From Hyperoplus lanceolatus (Eukaryota > Chordata > Actinopteri > Uranoscopiformes > Ammodytidae), in contig CM049405.1 of NCBI GenBank assembly GCA_026929865.2, positions 17,425,001-17,489,000 of the forward strand: a stretch of DNA of 64,000 nucleotides. The letters are read 5' to 3'. Below are positions 25,714 through 55,722 of the stretch, one piece after another. The notes under the pieces were generated by a model. It was given only the letters and a program-made list of their open reading frames with translations. It was not told the DNA's origin and did no database searches. Position 1 is the stretch's first letter, and every line of letters begins with the position of its first letter. The translations under genes were made by a program, and so were the position numbers.

Positions 25714-27402
25714 GACCCTGTTTCCACCTGGGATTAACATCTGACTTTTTGAATCTGGGTACAGGTGGCCAGCTCTCAGGGGCACTTTACACGACAACAC
25801 GAAACGGTGCAAACGTGGAAAAATTCCCGCGGTTGCACTATATCATTTACAGGAAAACAGCAAACGCAGGCCTGAAACCGCAGGTTTTTGAGATCACCTC
25901 TGAGGGAGGATTTTTTGGAAAACTTAACGGTTTTGGGTTCCTGTAAACACCGAAACCATTCCCCCTGATAACGCTGACGTCACGGCTCGACCCTCACACA
26001 TGCGCATTGCGTTTGGAGATAAAGAGGCATGCGCCGTCCTTGTAGGTCCATGTGCGCCAGTTGGAAAACAACAACAACAATGGCGGATCACCGAGCTGTA
26101 TTCATTGTGCTCATGGACGTTGTGCTGTTGCTGATGAATTTGTTATCGTGCCAACAATCGCTCCTACAAGCAAATAGGCGCTGGCGCGCTTTTTTATTCA
26201 ATTCTTACAGCCGACACCGGATGCACCGGAAATGCTATCTACTACTGCCTTGTACCGCCAACTGCTGGCCTGGCATGCTTACTACATCGATTTCGTCCCG
26301 TTTCCTCTGAAAACATGTGCACAGGTGAAGATGTCAGATAAATTGTGTCTGAACGGGTTTTTAAAAAAAACTTACACTGTGAAAACTATCACGTTTTCAC
26401 AGTGTAAACAGCCCCTCAGTCTGTGTGTTCCCACTTGTATTTTCAAATGTGACTTCTTTGTTCACTTGTGATCCGATTCCATTTACCCGCGCTGTATTTA
26501 AATCAACACGCACATCATTTCCGTTTGCATTGCTGTTTTTAACCGGTGGGGTTCAAACAAGTAAACATACAGAGCTGTACAGTGCCACAGTTTTAATCGC
26601 ATTTGCTACTAAAATGCATTACATGCGAAGATAATTACAAGTCTAGGTTGAAGAGATAGGCTACTGTCTCATTTAGACAAGGAGGAGCGATGCACAACAC
26701 TGCTTAGAGGGCTCTACATTAACACTCACCAAATGCGGGAAATATCATAGATACTAGGCCTATATAAAAGTAAAAACTCTTAGGCGAGTGAGTTATTACG
26801 CCACTTTGGCTGGTGAAAGATGTGTGTTTGCCGGGCGGCTTTTCTAACGTCTGCTACGCTCTTGTCACCACCACCAGTACACGGCTTTATGCAGTTAAGT
26901 TACTTTATGTGCGAACAGAATATTTCCTGTGCGCCTTCACATTAAAAGCCTGTTACTAGCCAAACGCGAGTTGACTTTTATTTTTAAGCGGATAAGAACA
27001 GGAAGTCGTTGCCTTGCAGCTCTCTGTGTTTTCAGATTTACGCAGTGAAATGAAACCAGAGACAGAAAGCTTGTCATTTGCAATACTGGCGGATGCAACT
27101 AACGTTCATGAGGCTTCTATAAAAGTTGCATGAACGCCAGTGATGCACTTTTAACGTATTTCCGCTCAGGCAGGGGGCAGCAGTTGAGTAGGAGGTCCCT
27201 AAAGTGGACAAGAGTCACATTGGTGTTTCCACTACCAAATGAATGCAGACACAACGGTCACAACGGACGTAAACCACCTCCGAATGTGGTTTTTGTGAAC
27301 CGATCTCAATGCGTCTTGAGAGTGTTTTCACCTGTAGTTAAAGCTTTATTCATGTGATCCGATTACAAAAGTCAGATGTTAATGCCAAGTGGAAACGGAG
27401 TC
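25714..27402. mobile_element. MITE with gaccctgtttccac termini, nested in the hAT-like element
   Basis: The left end gaccctgtttccacctggg and right end (reverse complement gactccgtttccacttggc) form an inverted pair, and the sequences just inside also match (attaacatctgacttt). TTA flanks both sides (25711-25713, 27403-27405). Its interior holds copy C and, at about 26790-27130, an old diverged piece of the same T-N-A family. Confidence 0.65.
25779..26415 (-). mobile_element. T-N-A MITE family copy C, short form
   Basis: 637 bp, begins ggggcactttacac, ends gtgtaaacagcccc, flanked by TCA (25776-25778, 26416-26418). It is collinear with both ends of copy D in reverse orientation but lacks the middle, so it is an internally deleted subtype. 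It is the innermost of the nested elements. Confidence 0.72.
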
Positions 27403-28201
27403 TTAGACTCGGCTGTAATGCTGCTGCTGCACACACAGACACACACAGACACCACACACACGCTGCATGTCAGAGACGAGTGGCGCAACCAAAAAGACCA
27501 GAGGAGCAGTTGGAGCGTTTAGAGACACATGCGCGCACATTTATTTACATTAAATCGCAATCGCAGTCATTTGTGCAGTAATGTAAAATGTTTCACTAAG
27601 GAAAATGACAGAAAAAGTAACGCACAGTGACTTTGATGAGTAACTTTAATCTGATTACTGGTTTGGTGATAGTAACGCGTTAGATTACTTGTTACCGCTG
27701 GTTGCACATACAACACTTCTCCCTTACCTCCCCTGAACGGGTGCTGGAGAACGTTTCCATACAAACCAAACACAAACTATCCTTTTCACCTGATGAAGAT
27801 TCCTCCACCTGTCTTTCTTTTCTGTTTCTTCTTCCCCAGCTGGGGTGGAGTGCACTGGGGTGCAGTAGCCTTGGCAACTGGTCTAGTTTGGGATGCGCTG
27901 GGTCGTTTTGATTTTGTTGCCCTTTTTCTCTTTTGCATGCTAGCTGCCTTTCCTGCTCAATTCTCTCCTTCTCTGGGGTGTCAGTGAGGATACAGCTTGA
28001 CATTTTCTTTTGTTATTGGGTTCCTTTCCTGGCTGCACCCTTTGAATAACATGGGACAACCAACCCCCAAAATAATGTGACGACCAACCCCAACTGGAAT
28101 TTATTGCTAGCATCAAGGCCAACAACCATCTGACAACTAATTAGCTTGCTAAAAACAATCTAAACTATAGCCTACCCTTCACACTTTTTTATGGTAACAA
28201 G

Positions 28202-28985
28202 TAGGGCCCGACCGATTTATCGGCCGGCCGATTTTCGCATATTTCGGAATTATCGGTATCGGCCGTTTTTTTTTTTTTATAATTATTTTTTTTTCAGGCA
28301 ATAATGTGTTAAATGTATTTCTGCCCTGGAGGTAGCCTAATTGAATAGCATTAATCCTATAGCCTATTTACAGCAGCAGCAGGTGTGTTGTAATACATTA
28401 GATTAATTTACACTTGACAGTTCCCCCTGCAACCAATAGCAGAGGCATTGGTCATCGCTTGACAGTTAATAATAATAATAATTGATATAATTTATATGGT
28501 GCTTTTTTGGAAGTCATTCAAAGACACTTTACATCATAGAGAATCATACATGTAGAAAAAGAAAACAAAATACAGAAAAAATTCAAATAAGGTTTGAAGT
28601 GGAGTCAGGCGTCATTATGCTTCCTTAAAGAGGTGACTTTTGAGTTCACTTTTGAATGAGTTTATTGAGTCTGAGATGCTGATGTTTGGGGGGAGGGAGT
28701 TCCAGAGGGTTGGGTGCAGTAAGATAAAATGCATAATGTCTGAATTTAGACATATTTGTTACACTTTATTTTTTTTAGACAATGCGTATTGCAATAAAGA
28801 AAAAGTTCCTGTACATATTTTCAACAGTACAAGGTACATATTTAAGGGTTCAAAAAATACATTTTTTTCAATATATATTTTGGGGATTATTATTTTTTTT
28901 TAATCGGCCGATTTAATCGTAATCGTAATTTTTCTCTGAAAATAATCGGCATCGGCACTCCAAAATCAATATCGGTCGGGCCCTA
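28202..28985. mobile_element. hAT-like MITE with perfect 8-bp duplication
   Basis: tagggcccgaccgat at the left and atcggtcgggcccta at the right are perfect 15-bp inverted termini. The duplication gtaacaag (28194-28201, 28986-28993) is exact. The 784-bp body is AT-rich and non-coding and contains at about 28465-28740 a piece of another dispersed repeat (tttatatggtgctttt...gggagttccagaggg). Confidence 0.85.
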
Positions 28986-29699
28986 GTAACAAGTGTTTTG
29001 TTATAAACCCATTGTGTAAAAGCCTAGAAGAAAAATACTGTTTTATTTTCAATTAAACAGTCCTCTCACCTCAAATATTCTATAATTCTATATGCCAGGG
29101 ACACGGCTCTCTCTACATTAAAAAACACTATCCATAGTTCGCAGCGGTTAAGTTACTGTTCAACAAAAGGAGCATTAAGGCTACGGCTTCACAGTAAAAG
29201 CATTTCACTGGTTTCACATTAATAGCATTTCACTGGACAAACGTGAGTTTACTTTTATTTTGAAGTATGCCTAACAGGAAGGTAGCCCCTCGCAAAGCCC
29301 CTTCACTATCAGCATGTCTTCTGTTTTCACCAGTTCAACGCGGTGAAATAAGAGGACAGAAAGCTTGTCATTTACAATACTTGTAACCCCAAGTTTACAC
29401 CAACCGTTTCAAGAACGTAAGTGGCATTCATTTTCGGTTACAGTAAGGTTTTATGCATCAAATTGTACCGGAAGAGCTATCTGCTAGGCTAAGTGTCACC
29501 GCTGACTATTGGCTTGGCATGCGTACTACAGCGATTTTGGCCCGTTTTCTCTGTAAATATGTGCATGAGTGAAGTCTACACGTGTTAGCTTTTGAAACCA
29601 AAAACGGGAAAACTGTTACGTTTTCACCGTGTAAAGGGCCCCTGAGGCTCATCTCTCTTCCATGTGGGTGGCGCTAAAGAAAGTAGGGAGGAGCTAGTG

Positions 29700-30410
29700 T
29701 GTGTGTGTGCGCGGCGCGTGTGTGAATATGTTTGAGAGGGCTAAAAAGGGGACAGGATTTAAGTTGAAGTCCTTTTCCGAGCAGCAACCTTCAGCCGTGT
29801 GTATGTCCCACAGTATGTATGTATATGCTGACTTGCTAGGTCTGACTTTCAACAAACCTGGCATCAGATGAGACAGCATGCAACAGTGGAACTCAGCATG
29901 TTGGATGAATTTTCTCTTGCTCTCTTGGGATTGGGACCCTCTGTCTGCTGCAGTGTTATTTTTAGTCAAATAATCATCAGCCCCCTATGTAGACCAAACA
30001 TATCACTATATGAGAAGAGCTGTCTGGGACTTGCGGCCACTGCAGTCTCAGCATGCCACAGGAAGTTAAGGGGGGGGAGAACAAGATAAAAGGCTGCCTG
30101 TGTGTCTGCCAGATTTGAGCCTGTTTAGGAGCTAAGTCTCCTCTCTGTTGCTGGTGGCTCTGCATAGACTTATTGATTTTTCTTGTTCGAATGTTGATGA
30201 GGACCAGTGGAGACGGAGAGAAGAGAAAGACACTACTGTCTACACACGCACGCACGCACGCATGCTCGTGGCTTGGATCCTCTCCTCTTCCACACTAACC
30301 CCAGACTGCACTGGAGACAGTCTGCAATACACATTTTATGAGCCCTTCACTCACTTCAGTGCTGTTGTCATATTGCTCAGCTGTTAGTGGGGAAAGTTAT
30401 GGCTTTGTTT
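29700..30410. other. Non-coding stretch between two MITE copies
   Basis: Contains short CA/GCAC tracts (29697-29722, 30243-30262). No exon recognised. Confidence 0.35.
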
Positions 30411-30412
30411 CA

Positions 30413-31463
30413 GGCCCTGTTCTCATGGTGAAAACGTGACAGTTTTCCCGTTTTTGGTTTTAAAAAAAAAAACCCGTTCAGACACAATTTATCTGACATC
30501 TTCACTCGTACACATGTTTTCAGAGGAAACGGGACTAAATCGCTGTAGTAAGCATGCCAGGCCAGCAGTTGGCGGTACAAGGTAGTAGTAGATAGCTTTT
30601 CCGGTACAATTTGATGCATAAAACCTTACTGTAACCGAAAATGAATGCCACTAACGTTCATAAAGCGGTTGGTGTAAGCTTGGGGTTACAAGTATTGTAA
30701 ATGACGAGCTTTCTGTCCTCTTATTTCACCACATTGAACTCGTGAAAACAGGAGACTTGCTGATAGTGAAGGGGCTTTGCGAGCGGCTACTTTCCTGTTA
30801 GGCGTACTTCAAAATAAAAGTCAACTCACGTTTGTCCAGTGAAATGCTATTAATGTTTAGCCAGTGACATGCTTTTACTGTGAAGCCGTAGCCTTAATGC
30901 TCCTTTTGTTGAACAGTAACTTAACCGCTGCGAACTATGGATAGTGTTTTTTAATGTAGAGAGAGCCGTGTCCCTGGCATATAGAAGCTACACACTTTTA
31001 TTTTGCTAGAAAAACCGGTAGAGCAGAAATCTTTTCCCAGACAAAGTGGCGGGTGCATGGTATCAATAACTTACTAATAGACTAGACTAAATTGGCGAGT
31101 GCTATAGGCCTATTTAAGCCCTGCACGACACTTTCCGCTGATCACAGTGATTGTGCCGTGGAGACACCGTGCATGTTATGTTGTCCTCTAACTTTATAAC
31201 TCGCGTGTGGGTATTTTGACAGCAAATGTTATAGACTATGCATACGTGAAGTGGAGCCGTGACGTCAGCGTTATCAGGGGAAATGGTTTCGGTGTTTACA
31301 AGAAACCAAAACCGTTGTGTTTTCCAAAAAATCCTCCCTGGGAGTAGGTCTCAAAAACTTGCGGTTTCATGCCTGCGTTTGCTGTTTTCATGTACATGAT
31401 ATAGTGCAACCGTGGGAATTTTTCCGCGTTTGCACCGTTTCGTGTTGCCGTGAGAACAGGGCC
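30413..31463 (+). mobile_element. T-N-A MITE family copy D, most intact copy
   Basis: 1,051 bp with inverted ends ggccctgttctca and tgagaacagggcc, flanked by TCA (30410-30412, 31464-31466). It serves as the reference for reading copies A, B and C. No transposase frame; mobilisation would need an enzyme in trans. Confidence 0.75.
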
Positions 31464-31934
31464 TCAGTTGCTGCTCTCCCTCTGAACTCATTCCCAGTCC
31501 CGGGCATCATTATTTGGTGAGGGCTTGGTCTACAAAGTGAGAACGATGTATGTTTCATCTTTTGGGCCATATGTTTGTAGCGTGATGTTCTTTTGGTACT
31601 CCAGCAGCATCATCTTGATGGGGCTTGTTTGAATTTGTTTAGTTCCCTCCACATGTTTGTTTGAATGGGGGGATTTAATATATATATATATTTTTATTTC
31701 ACAATTACTTTAATTATAAATGAATGTCCAAATTGCATTTTGCTTTGGAAAATAAGGTATTTCTGTCAACTGTTGAGCACAAATCTTTAATGGGCAGCGA
31801 CAGTATTATTTTAATGAATCTGGGCTTGTGACATAAAATGTCCAGTGAAATAAGTGGCTTGCTGAAAACATTAATTCTGATCTATGCAACCCCTCAAAAA
31901 CTGACTGCATTGTCTTAATGTTGGGACTTGGTAG

Positions 31935-32278
31935 TGTGGTAGCCGAATTCTTCCCCATGGCGACCAAGACAAGGGCGAGGCGGGACAATCATCATTGTGT
32001 TTCAGAGAGGTTTATTTCAGGAGAATCCATCAGAACATTACAGAAGGAGGATTTCATGGAGCAAGATAGCAGCAGGCTGAGGCCGCAATGGCACTACTCG
32101 ATTAGTTACAGAACAGTGTCTTATATTCTCATGTGTGGCGGGTATCAAGTGTATTATATCTACAAATAGACAGATACTAGTCCTTCTAGGGGGTGCTCTC
32201 ATTCTCCCCCAGGGACCCTAACCTTTAGACTTACACGGTCAGCAACCTTGATATTATAGACTACTGAAATCCACCACA
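31935..32278 (-). repeat. LTR (3' LTR of the minus-strand element)
   Basis: 344-bp long terminal repeat; differs from its partner at about three single bases (for example gaggcggg against gaggctgg). Confidence 0.8.
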
Positions 32279-33205
32279 TTCCTCCATTTTAATGACACTT
32301 CATCAACAAAAACGAGATGCAAACAAACATTTTTGAAAGGTCCAAAGGAAACCTCCACCAAAACACAGAAACACTCTTTATGAGTGAAGTAGAATACAAT
32401 GCATAGATGTACACATTACTGCAGTAAACTACATTGTAAAGGACCAACAATGCAAATGCAACATACACTGAACGATGATAATGTTAAGACCATGAGCAGG
32501 GAGCCCCCTGCCAAGACGACAGCATAGCAAGATAGCTGAGTCTCTCAGTAGTCTCAAGTTCAGATATTTTGAGGCATGATCATGGGGGATGTAGTCCATC
32601 CAACTTTGGCAGAGAGGATGGTCCTCCATTTCATACCTGGCAGACTCCGCCAGACGTAGCCAGCCGCCCAGGAAAGTCCAAGATGGTATGCGGCTGGTAT
32701 GCGCACAGCCTTGTGTCTGGCAGACAGCGCGGGAGCAGTAACCCGAGCAGTCTGAATTTATGATGACATTGACGTTGGTCTTCAACCTTTGGCACTTTTT
32801 CATATAGTCTTTTTCCCTTTTCATAGCGTACATGAATGCACAGAGCGACGTAACAAGCTTGATTCCAGTCCAGCCTTTTTCCCCAAAGTCTTAGTCAATA
32901 AAACTGCACACGGTTCTTTGTTTATAACTGGAACTTCGTGGATACCTGGTCATAACGGAGCCTCTGTGCAGTCCCCCAGACCGGACACTCATGCCGTGAC
33001 CTTGAACTTTGACACAGAGCACTCTCATCCGAGTACACCTTATCTCCCATCGCAGTTCTTTCAGTTATTTTTTAGATGCTGGGACAGACATGAAACTTTC
33101 AACAGCAACAGTCCATCTGATATCTCATTCCAACAGATGTGTCCCGAAGCGGTGCAGGTAGTCTCTTCATGTTCCAAGTTATCTTATCCTGTTCGTGACG
33201 CCAAA

Positions 33206-33549
33206 TGTGGTAGCCGAATTCTTCCCCATGGCGACCAAGACAAGGGCGAGGCTGGACAATCATCATTGTGTTTCAGAGCGGTTTATTTCAGGAGAATCCA
33301 TCAGAACATTACAGAAGGAGGATTTCATGGAGCAAGATAGCAGCAGGCTGAGGCCGCAATGGCACTACTCGATTAGTTACAGAACAGTGTCTTATATTCT
33401 CATGTGTGGCGGGTATCAAGTGTATTATATCTACAAATAGACAGATACTAGTCCTTCTAGGGGGTGCTCTCATTCTCCCCCAGGGACCCTAACCTTTAGA
33501 CATACACGGTCAGCAACCTTGATATTATAGACTACTGAAATCCACCACA
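33206..33549 (-). repeat. LTR (5' LTR of the minus-strand element)
   Basis: 344-bp partner repeat. The primer-binding-like sequence abuts it on the lower-coordinate side, which fixes the element's orientation. Confidence 0.8.
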
Positions 33550-33553
33550 GTAG

Positions 33554-35040
33554 CCACTGCCTGTTAGATACCCAAATGTTTAGTGCACAATAACTGAAAA
33601 AGTGATCTTTTCATTAAATGTCCCCCTTTAAAGTTAGTTTGAAACAGTTTACTACTGATCTTTTTCCTTAGAAGTCTCTTCTCTCCGGTAGGCCAGGAAG
33701 TTTCCCGGCCATAAAGGTTCCATTGGCATCAGGATGTAATTGCCCATGTCAGTCGCGCTATACAGCATAGTGCTGTATACACATTCATTGTTTTGTTGCA
33801 AGATGTTTGTTCAGTGATTATCATCACAATGGTGAATGGTTTGGTCAATGTGTGTGGGTCCCACACCAAGGGTTATCATGTTAGCCCCTTTACTAAGTGC
33901 AGAATCAATTTATAGGATCAAATATTCCATGAGCTTTGAGTAGCTAGGCGCACAGCTCTGTTTGCATTTTTCTCAAGAAGTAAAAATGTGTTTTCAAGGG
34001 GTGTACCATGTTACAAATCAGGGAGTCCTATTGAGAATGGTATTGCCCCGGGGCAGTGGATTTTGTGAGATGGTCGTTTGGAGGGAGAGTGTTTGTGCAT
34101 TCCTGTGTGGGCAAACATAGCTGACATAAAGACAATGTTTGAATTGGCTGTTACAGATGTTTTGATGGCTGTGTGAAAATGAATGCCTAATTGCTATGGA
34201 GACCATTGCGCAGAAGATTTGTTAAGAGTCTTCACAATGGTGTAAAAACCCTCTTAAGTCTCACAAGACTTCACCAAACACAAAGAGATAGTAAAACCTG
34301 CAGAACCGCTTTAAAATTTGAGTGCGTTTTCTGATATTCTGGTGCTTGGTGTTGGTGACAACGTTGTGTCTTGTGATAATGCAGAACTTAACAACTTTTG
34401 TCTGCATTGTTTATTTGAAAAAACTCTCCAAGACATTCTTTGTATCTGTCTCTGACCTTAATCTACATGCACAAAACACAAATGGAATAGGCATCATCTT
34501 ATATAAAGTGGACAAAACTCCTAACCTTTGGTTACGGAAATTAGAAAGATGATTTGTAAAATAAACTAGCCCAGCATAATAGTTTGGTAAAATTTGATGT
34601 TGGTATTGAAACCAAACTCCAGTGGTGTAGGTTGAACTCGAAATGTGCTGTGACCTTGTCTGGTTGACCTGTTCTTCTTCATTCTTTTCTTGAGTGTGAA
34701 AGATGTATAGTTCTGTTGAACGGCAAAGAAAAGCTCATTAACCTTTGGAAAGACACCTCGCTGGCAAAGTGTTCACTTCTCATCAAATGAAGATGAAGGA
34801 GGAACTTCTGTGCTCCCATGGAAGAGCTGGTGGAATCTGCAGTGTCCTATCGGATTGAGCCAGGCATCTCTCAGGGCCCTACAGTATCTCAGCAGCTGCC
34901 CCTCTTACAATGTGAGGAATGCAACCAAATGCAAATGCAACCCCCCACCCCCACCCCACCCCTCTTATGTCCTATTATCACTCACACATTCATTTAAGTA
35001 GGAGGTAGGCAGGTTTTTGTTCCTTGGAAACAGTACTGCG
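33554..35040. other. Non-coding stretch, no gene recognised
   Basis: No exon with both splice sites and coding character. Probably intron or upstream sequence of the receptor gene if its first exon lies near 20.3 kb. Confidence 0.3.
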
Positions 35041-35043
35041 ATG

Positions 35044-35121
<78 letters not shown>
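35044..35121. repeat. (CA)n microsatellite
   Basis: Uninterrupted CA array of about 78 bp. Confidence 0.95.
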
Positions 35122-35124
<3 letters not shown>

Positions 35125-37510
35125 GCATTCGTCAGCCTAGATTGAATGTTAACAGAGACAATAGTTGCCTTTTCTTTCTGCTGTAATCCCACTTTATCTT
35201 CCACCTCTGCACCAAAACATTTTTTATTACACTTACGTTTTTAATGAAATTCAATAACCAAGTTGGACTGGTTTTCAGACACAACATTGAACCCCAGGAC
35301 AATAGCTGGTGAAATATTTGATTTTCGGTACGAAAGATTGGTCTTAGAATCACACTGAGAGACACACCCACACAGCTATGGTGCTTTAGTAACATAATGC
35401 GTCAAAATCGGATTTAGATCATTTAAAAATGATTTTAGATTTTGTCCAAAGTCTTACAAAGAAACTGCTGCTCCTACGAGGCAAATCTACAAACCAAACA
35501 CTCAAAAACAATAATGTTATAGCCGTCTGTGTCATCAGGCATGACACAGATTTCGAGGCTACAGGTTTCTTGGACCCATCTTGCAAAGTGTGACATGCAA
35601 TGGACCCGCAAGATTGCTGCTGTGTGAGAGCCTTAAGCCAAACGGCAACAACACAACACCTGTTCAACTAGATGACAAGTCCCCTAGGGCCTAAATGACG
35701 AGTCCCATTAAATCTGTCACAAATGGTTTGCCTCAAGGTAATGTGTATTTATGATTGTTGAGACAAACATTAATTTCATTATTAAGAATAATCAATACCA
35801 TAGCCAAAAGTGATATAGAAACCATTAGGCTTAATGCAAAGTGTTTGCATAAGTGCAAAATGTGACGTTGTCCTCTGATATTGGAAAGCAGTTTTAAGAG
35901 TGTTGTTTTCCCTGATAGTTCGATTTCCATCCAGGCCAGTACGGATATTTGAATTATTAGTATTTTATAATTGAAATAAATTGTAGCCTACGCTTTCATT
36001 TTACAGAGTTTGTGAGCACAATTGCATGAAGGGTGAGCAAATATCCTTTAAACCCCCTAAAAAGTTAAAGTAATGTATTCTTTTAACTCGGGTTTAGTCA
36101 TTCAAAGTGTTGTATTTGACTGTAAGCAGAGAATATGTTTTTTAGACTGAGGTGAATGTGTTGATTTGCCGTATAGTGTGAATTTGAATGTGGGCTGCTG
36201 CTGCTGCAAAGAGGAGGACTTTCGCCCTCAGGTCTTTCTTTACACCCACATTCACCTAGGAGCAAACCATCTGTGTGTCCCTGATGGCATTCTGACACTT
36301 GGACTGTGTGGAGTCCTGGATTTTGGGACAGGGACAGGGTCATGAAACAGCAGGCCTCCGCATTGCCCCAGTCTCTCTGCCTGTTTTCTTCCCCTCACTG
36401 CGCGCCCTGCAGTTTGCTGCAGTTTCCTCGGTGGCTGGGCTATTTGTGCCATGGTAACTGTGCCAGCCTTCCAGCTCAGACACAGATTCCACCTCTCTTG
36501 TCTCCCTCTTTGCCAGCACGATGACTCAGCAGCTCCTGCAGGGCCTCCCTCCTCAACCTCAGTGATATACCATGCTCATCAGACAAAGTCGTGTGTTGTC
36601 ATTTCTGTCCTTAGTCCTGACCTGAATACGAAAACCGACCAAAATAATAACAAAGAATCCAACTAGACAAAAATGTTTTGCATGTTGTTGAAAGCTATTT
36701 TAACAGCAAATAGTAAAAAGGAAAAAGGTTAGGTAGGTCTACAAAATCATTCATTGTAATTTGGGTAGTTAGTTGCATGATAGTAAGCATCTGAAAAGAG
36801 TTAGGGATATGTATCAATCCAAATTAAAGATATTGTCATTTAAGTTTAATAAACTTTACAGAATTGTGGTTAAGATGAGGCAAGCTACGCTCTGGTTCTG
36901 ATAACAACACAATTAGTATTTTTAAAGCAATCAAGCAGTTCTTTGCCCTAACGTTCAATAAAAACAATGACCGTTGCCATGGATACCGTTCAATATGGCT
37001 ACACCCACACATTCCTGTCAAATGGTCTCACCAGTAAAAAAGGCTCTTTTATAACATTTATTTTATTTTAGAACATTTATTTTTCTATTAGATTTTTGTA
37101 AAAGCTTATTGAGACACCCAACTTTGATATCATAAATCGATTTTTATTATTTTAGATCAGGTTCCCAGAGGCTTTAAAATAACACATGGAAATGTAATCT
37201 TCTAAGTGGGAATGCGTGTCCATTCCTCAGATGTCACATCTTCATAACCGTCGACATGCTTCTGTTTTGGGGTCCACTTATACAAATAAAATAAAATCAA
37301 ATCTAGCCCTGCTGCTCAACTTTACAAGTGCTTATTAAGATAGTCCTCTGGAATGGGTTCATTGAAAGTCTGGGAACTAAGGTAACAGTGTTTCATAAAA
37401 TGGAAGCCTTGATATGCAGGTTCACTTTCAAGTCCCTTGAGCAGCTCTCAGCAGGAGTCAACCCCTAACATACTTTTCACTCGGCCAAGTCCGTTACAAC
37501 CGTTTCTCCC
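35125..37510. other. Non-coding stretch, no gene recognised
   Basis: Slightly GC-richer around 36300-36560, but frames there lack motifs and splice context. Confidence 0.3.
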
Positions 37511-37514
37511 TGGG

Positions 37515-37673
<159 letters not shown>

Positions 37674-37674
37674 C

Positions 37675-39580
<1,906 letters not shown>

Positions 39581-40527
39581 CCCCGTACAGACGCCACCGT
39601 TGGGCTAATGCTAACATAACGTGCTCAATCATTTATATGTCTGGGAGACGGGCACAAAGGCTTTTGGGAGGGCTGGAGGTAAGGAGGGAGGGAAGGGAGC
39701 GACAGAGGGTATTTATCTGTGGCACAGATGCACTCAGGCGCAAACACACATGCTGCACACAAGATAACAGCCCTGACAGTGCTTACTATGGCATAAACGG
39801 GGCATGCTGCAGGCAATCGTGTATCGGCAAAACTCAACGTATCATCTGTATACAATAGGTCGTTTGGGTGGGGGGGATTTTTTCTTTGAGTTTCAAGTGT
39901 TTGTTGAGCTTGTGGTCTGTTAAGATTCTGTCACTGGATAAAACAAACAAACATAAGTGCACCGCATATGTGGACGCCTCGACAGACGTATTAAATATTG
40001 AAGGATTAGACTGTCTCCAGTTTTCTAAGCGATAGTATTTGGGTACCCACACTCATTCACCCCGCTGTGCACCTCTCCTCCTCCTCGGCTGTCTGCTCCT
40101 CTCCCCTCACTGCCAAGCAGCCTGTCTCTCCAACACGCACACACAAACTCACGCACACACACTGAGGCAGCCAATAGGAGAGCACCAGTCTCCCCATTGC
40201 TTGCCACTCAATGCCTTGTTGCCAGGACAACAACAGGAAGGCATGAGACCCACTTTACTTGAGCATTTGAAACTTGGTGTTGACTCTTTTTTTTTCAAAA
40301 ATAAGAAAAGGTCTCCCTTTACAAAATTGCTCTCTTTAATACTCTTCAGTCAACAGCAAATCATGTCACTATCTGTCTGTTCCTCGTGTTCTTCCATCTC
40401 ACTGAATGGCGTCCCAAAAGATGTTTTTACAAAAATACCAAAAGTGCCAACCTTTTTTGAGTGGCAAAAATGCACATTCATTAGACCTCACTTTGGTGTT
40501 TTTTCCTTTCCCCATTCTAGATCTACA

Positions 40528-55722
<15,195 letters not shown>

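Larger units (their letters stand above)
25140..27697. mobile_element. hAT-like element with 8-bp duplication
   Basis: An exact 8-bp duplication, ctggttgc, flanks the element (25132-25139 and 27698-27705). Both ends carry diverged agtaactt/agtaacgcgttag words in inverted orientation (25150-25300, 27615-27697). An 8-bp duplication is the hallmark of hAT. No transposase remains; 1.7 kb of the interior is itself a later insertion (25714-27402). Confidence 0.68.
24590..29088. mobile_element. Insertion inside MITE copy B, ends unresolved
   Basis: The sequence foreign to copy B starts near ggggagaccggggtaagtag and ends near ctcaaatattctataattc. It contains caaccccaa/ggggttg words on both flanks (24770-24830, 28060-28100), which suggests one unit that was later invaded. 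I could not find clear inverted termini or a target duplication, so class and exact ends are open. Confidence 0.4.
24198..29642 (-). mobile_element. T-N-A MITE family copy B, split by nested insertions
   Basis: The left piece (24198 to about 24590) and the right piece (about 29088-29642) are the two halves of one copy of the family, in reverse orientation relative to copy D. Copy D reads straight through the junction (its ctagaaaaaccgg...ggcatatagaag region). The outer duplication is TGA (24195-24197, 29643-29645). About 4.5 kb of other elements sit in the middle. Non-coding. Confidence 0.7.
31935..33549 (-). mobile_element. Short non-autonomous LTR retrotransposon
   Basis: Two direct repeats of exactly 344 bp (31935-32278, 33206-33549) start with TG and end with CA, differ at only about three positions by eye, and are flanked by a 4-bp duplication GTAG (31931-31934, 33550-33553). 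On the minus strand the right-hand LTR is followed at once by tggcgtcacgaacaggat (33204-33187), placed and shaped like a primer-binding site, and the left-hand LTR is preceded by a purine-rich aaaatggaggaa. The 927-bp interior encodes no gag or pol; frames of 134 and 183 codons overlapping it have no family signature. This matches the terminal-repeat-in-miniature or LARD type. Confidence 0.8.

Noticed and set aside
32789..33340. 183-codon frame inside the short LTR element
   Set aside because: It runs from the interior into the LTR on the wrong strand and has no retroelement motif.
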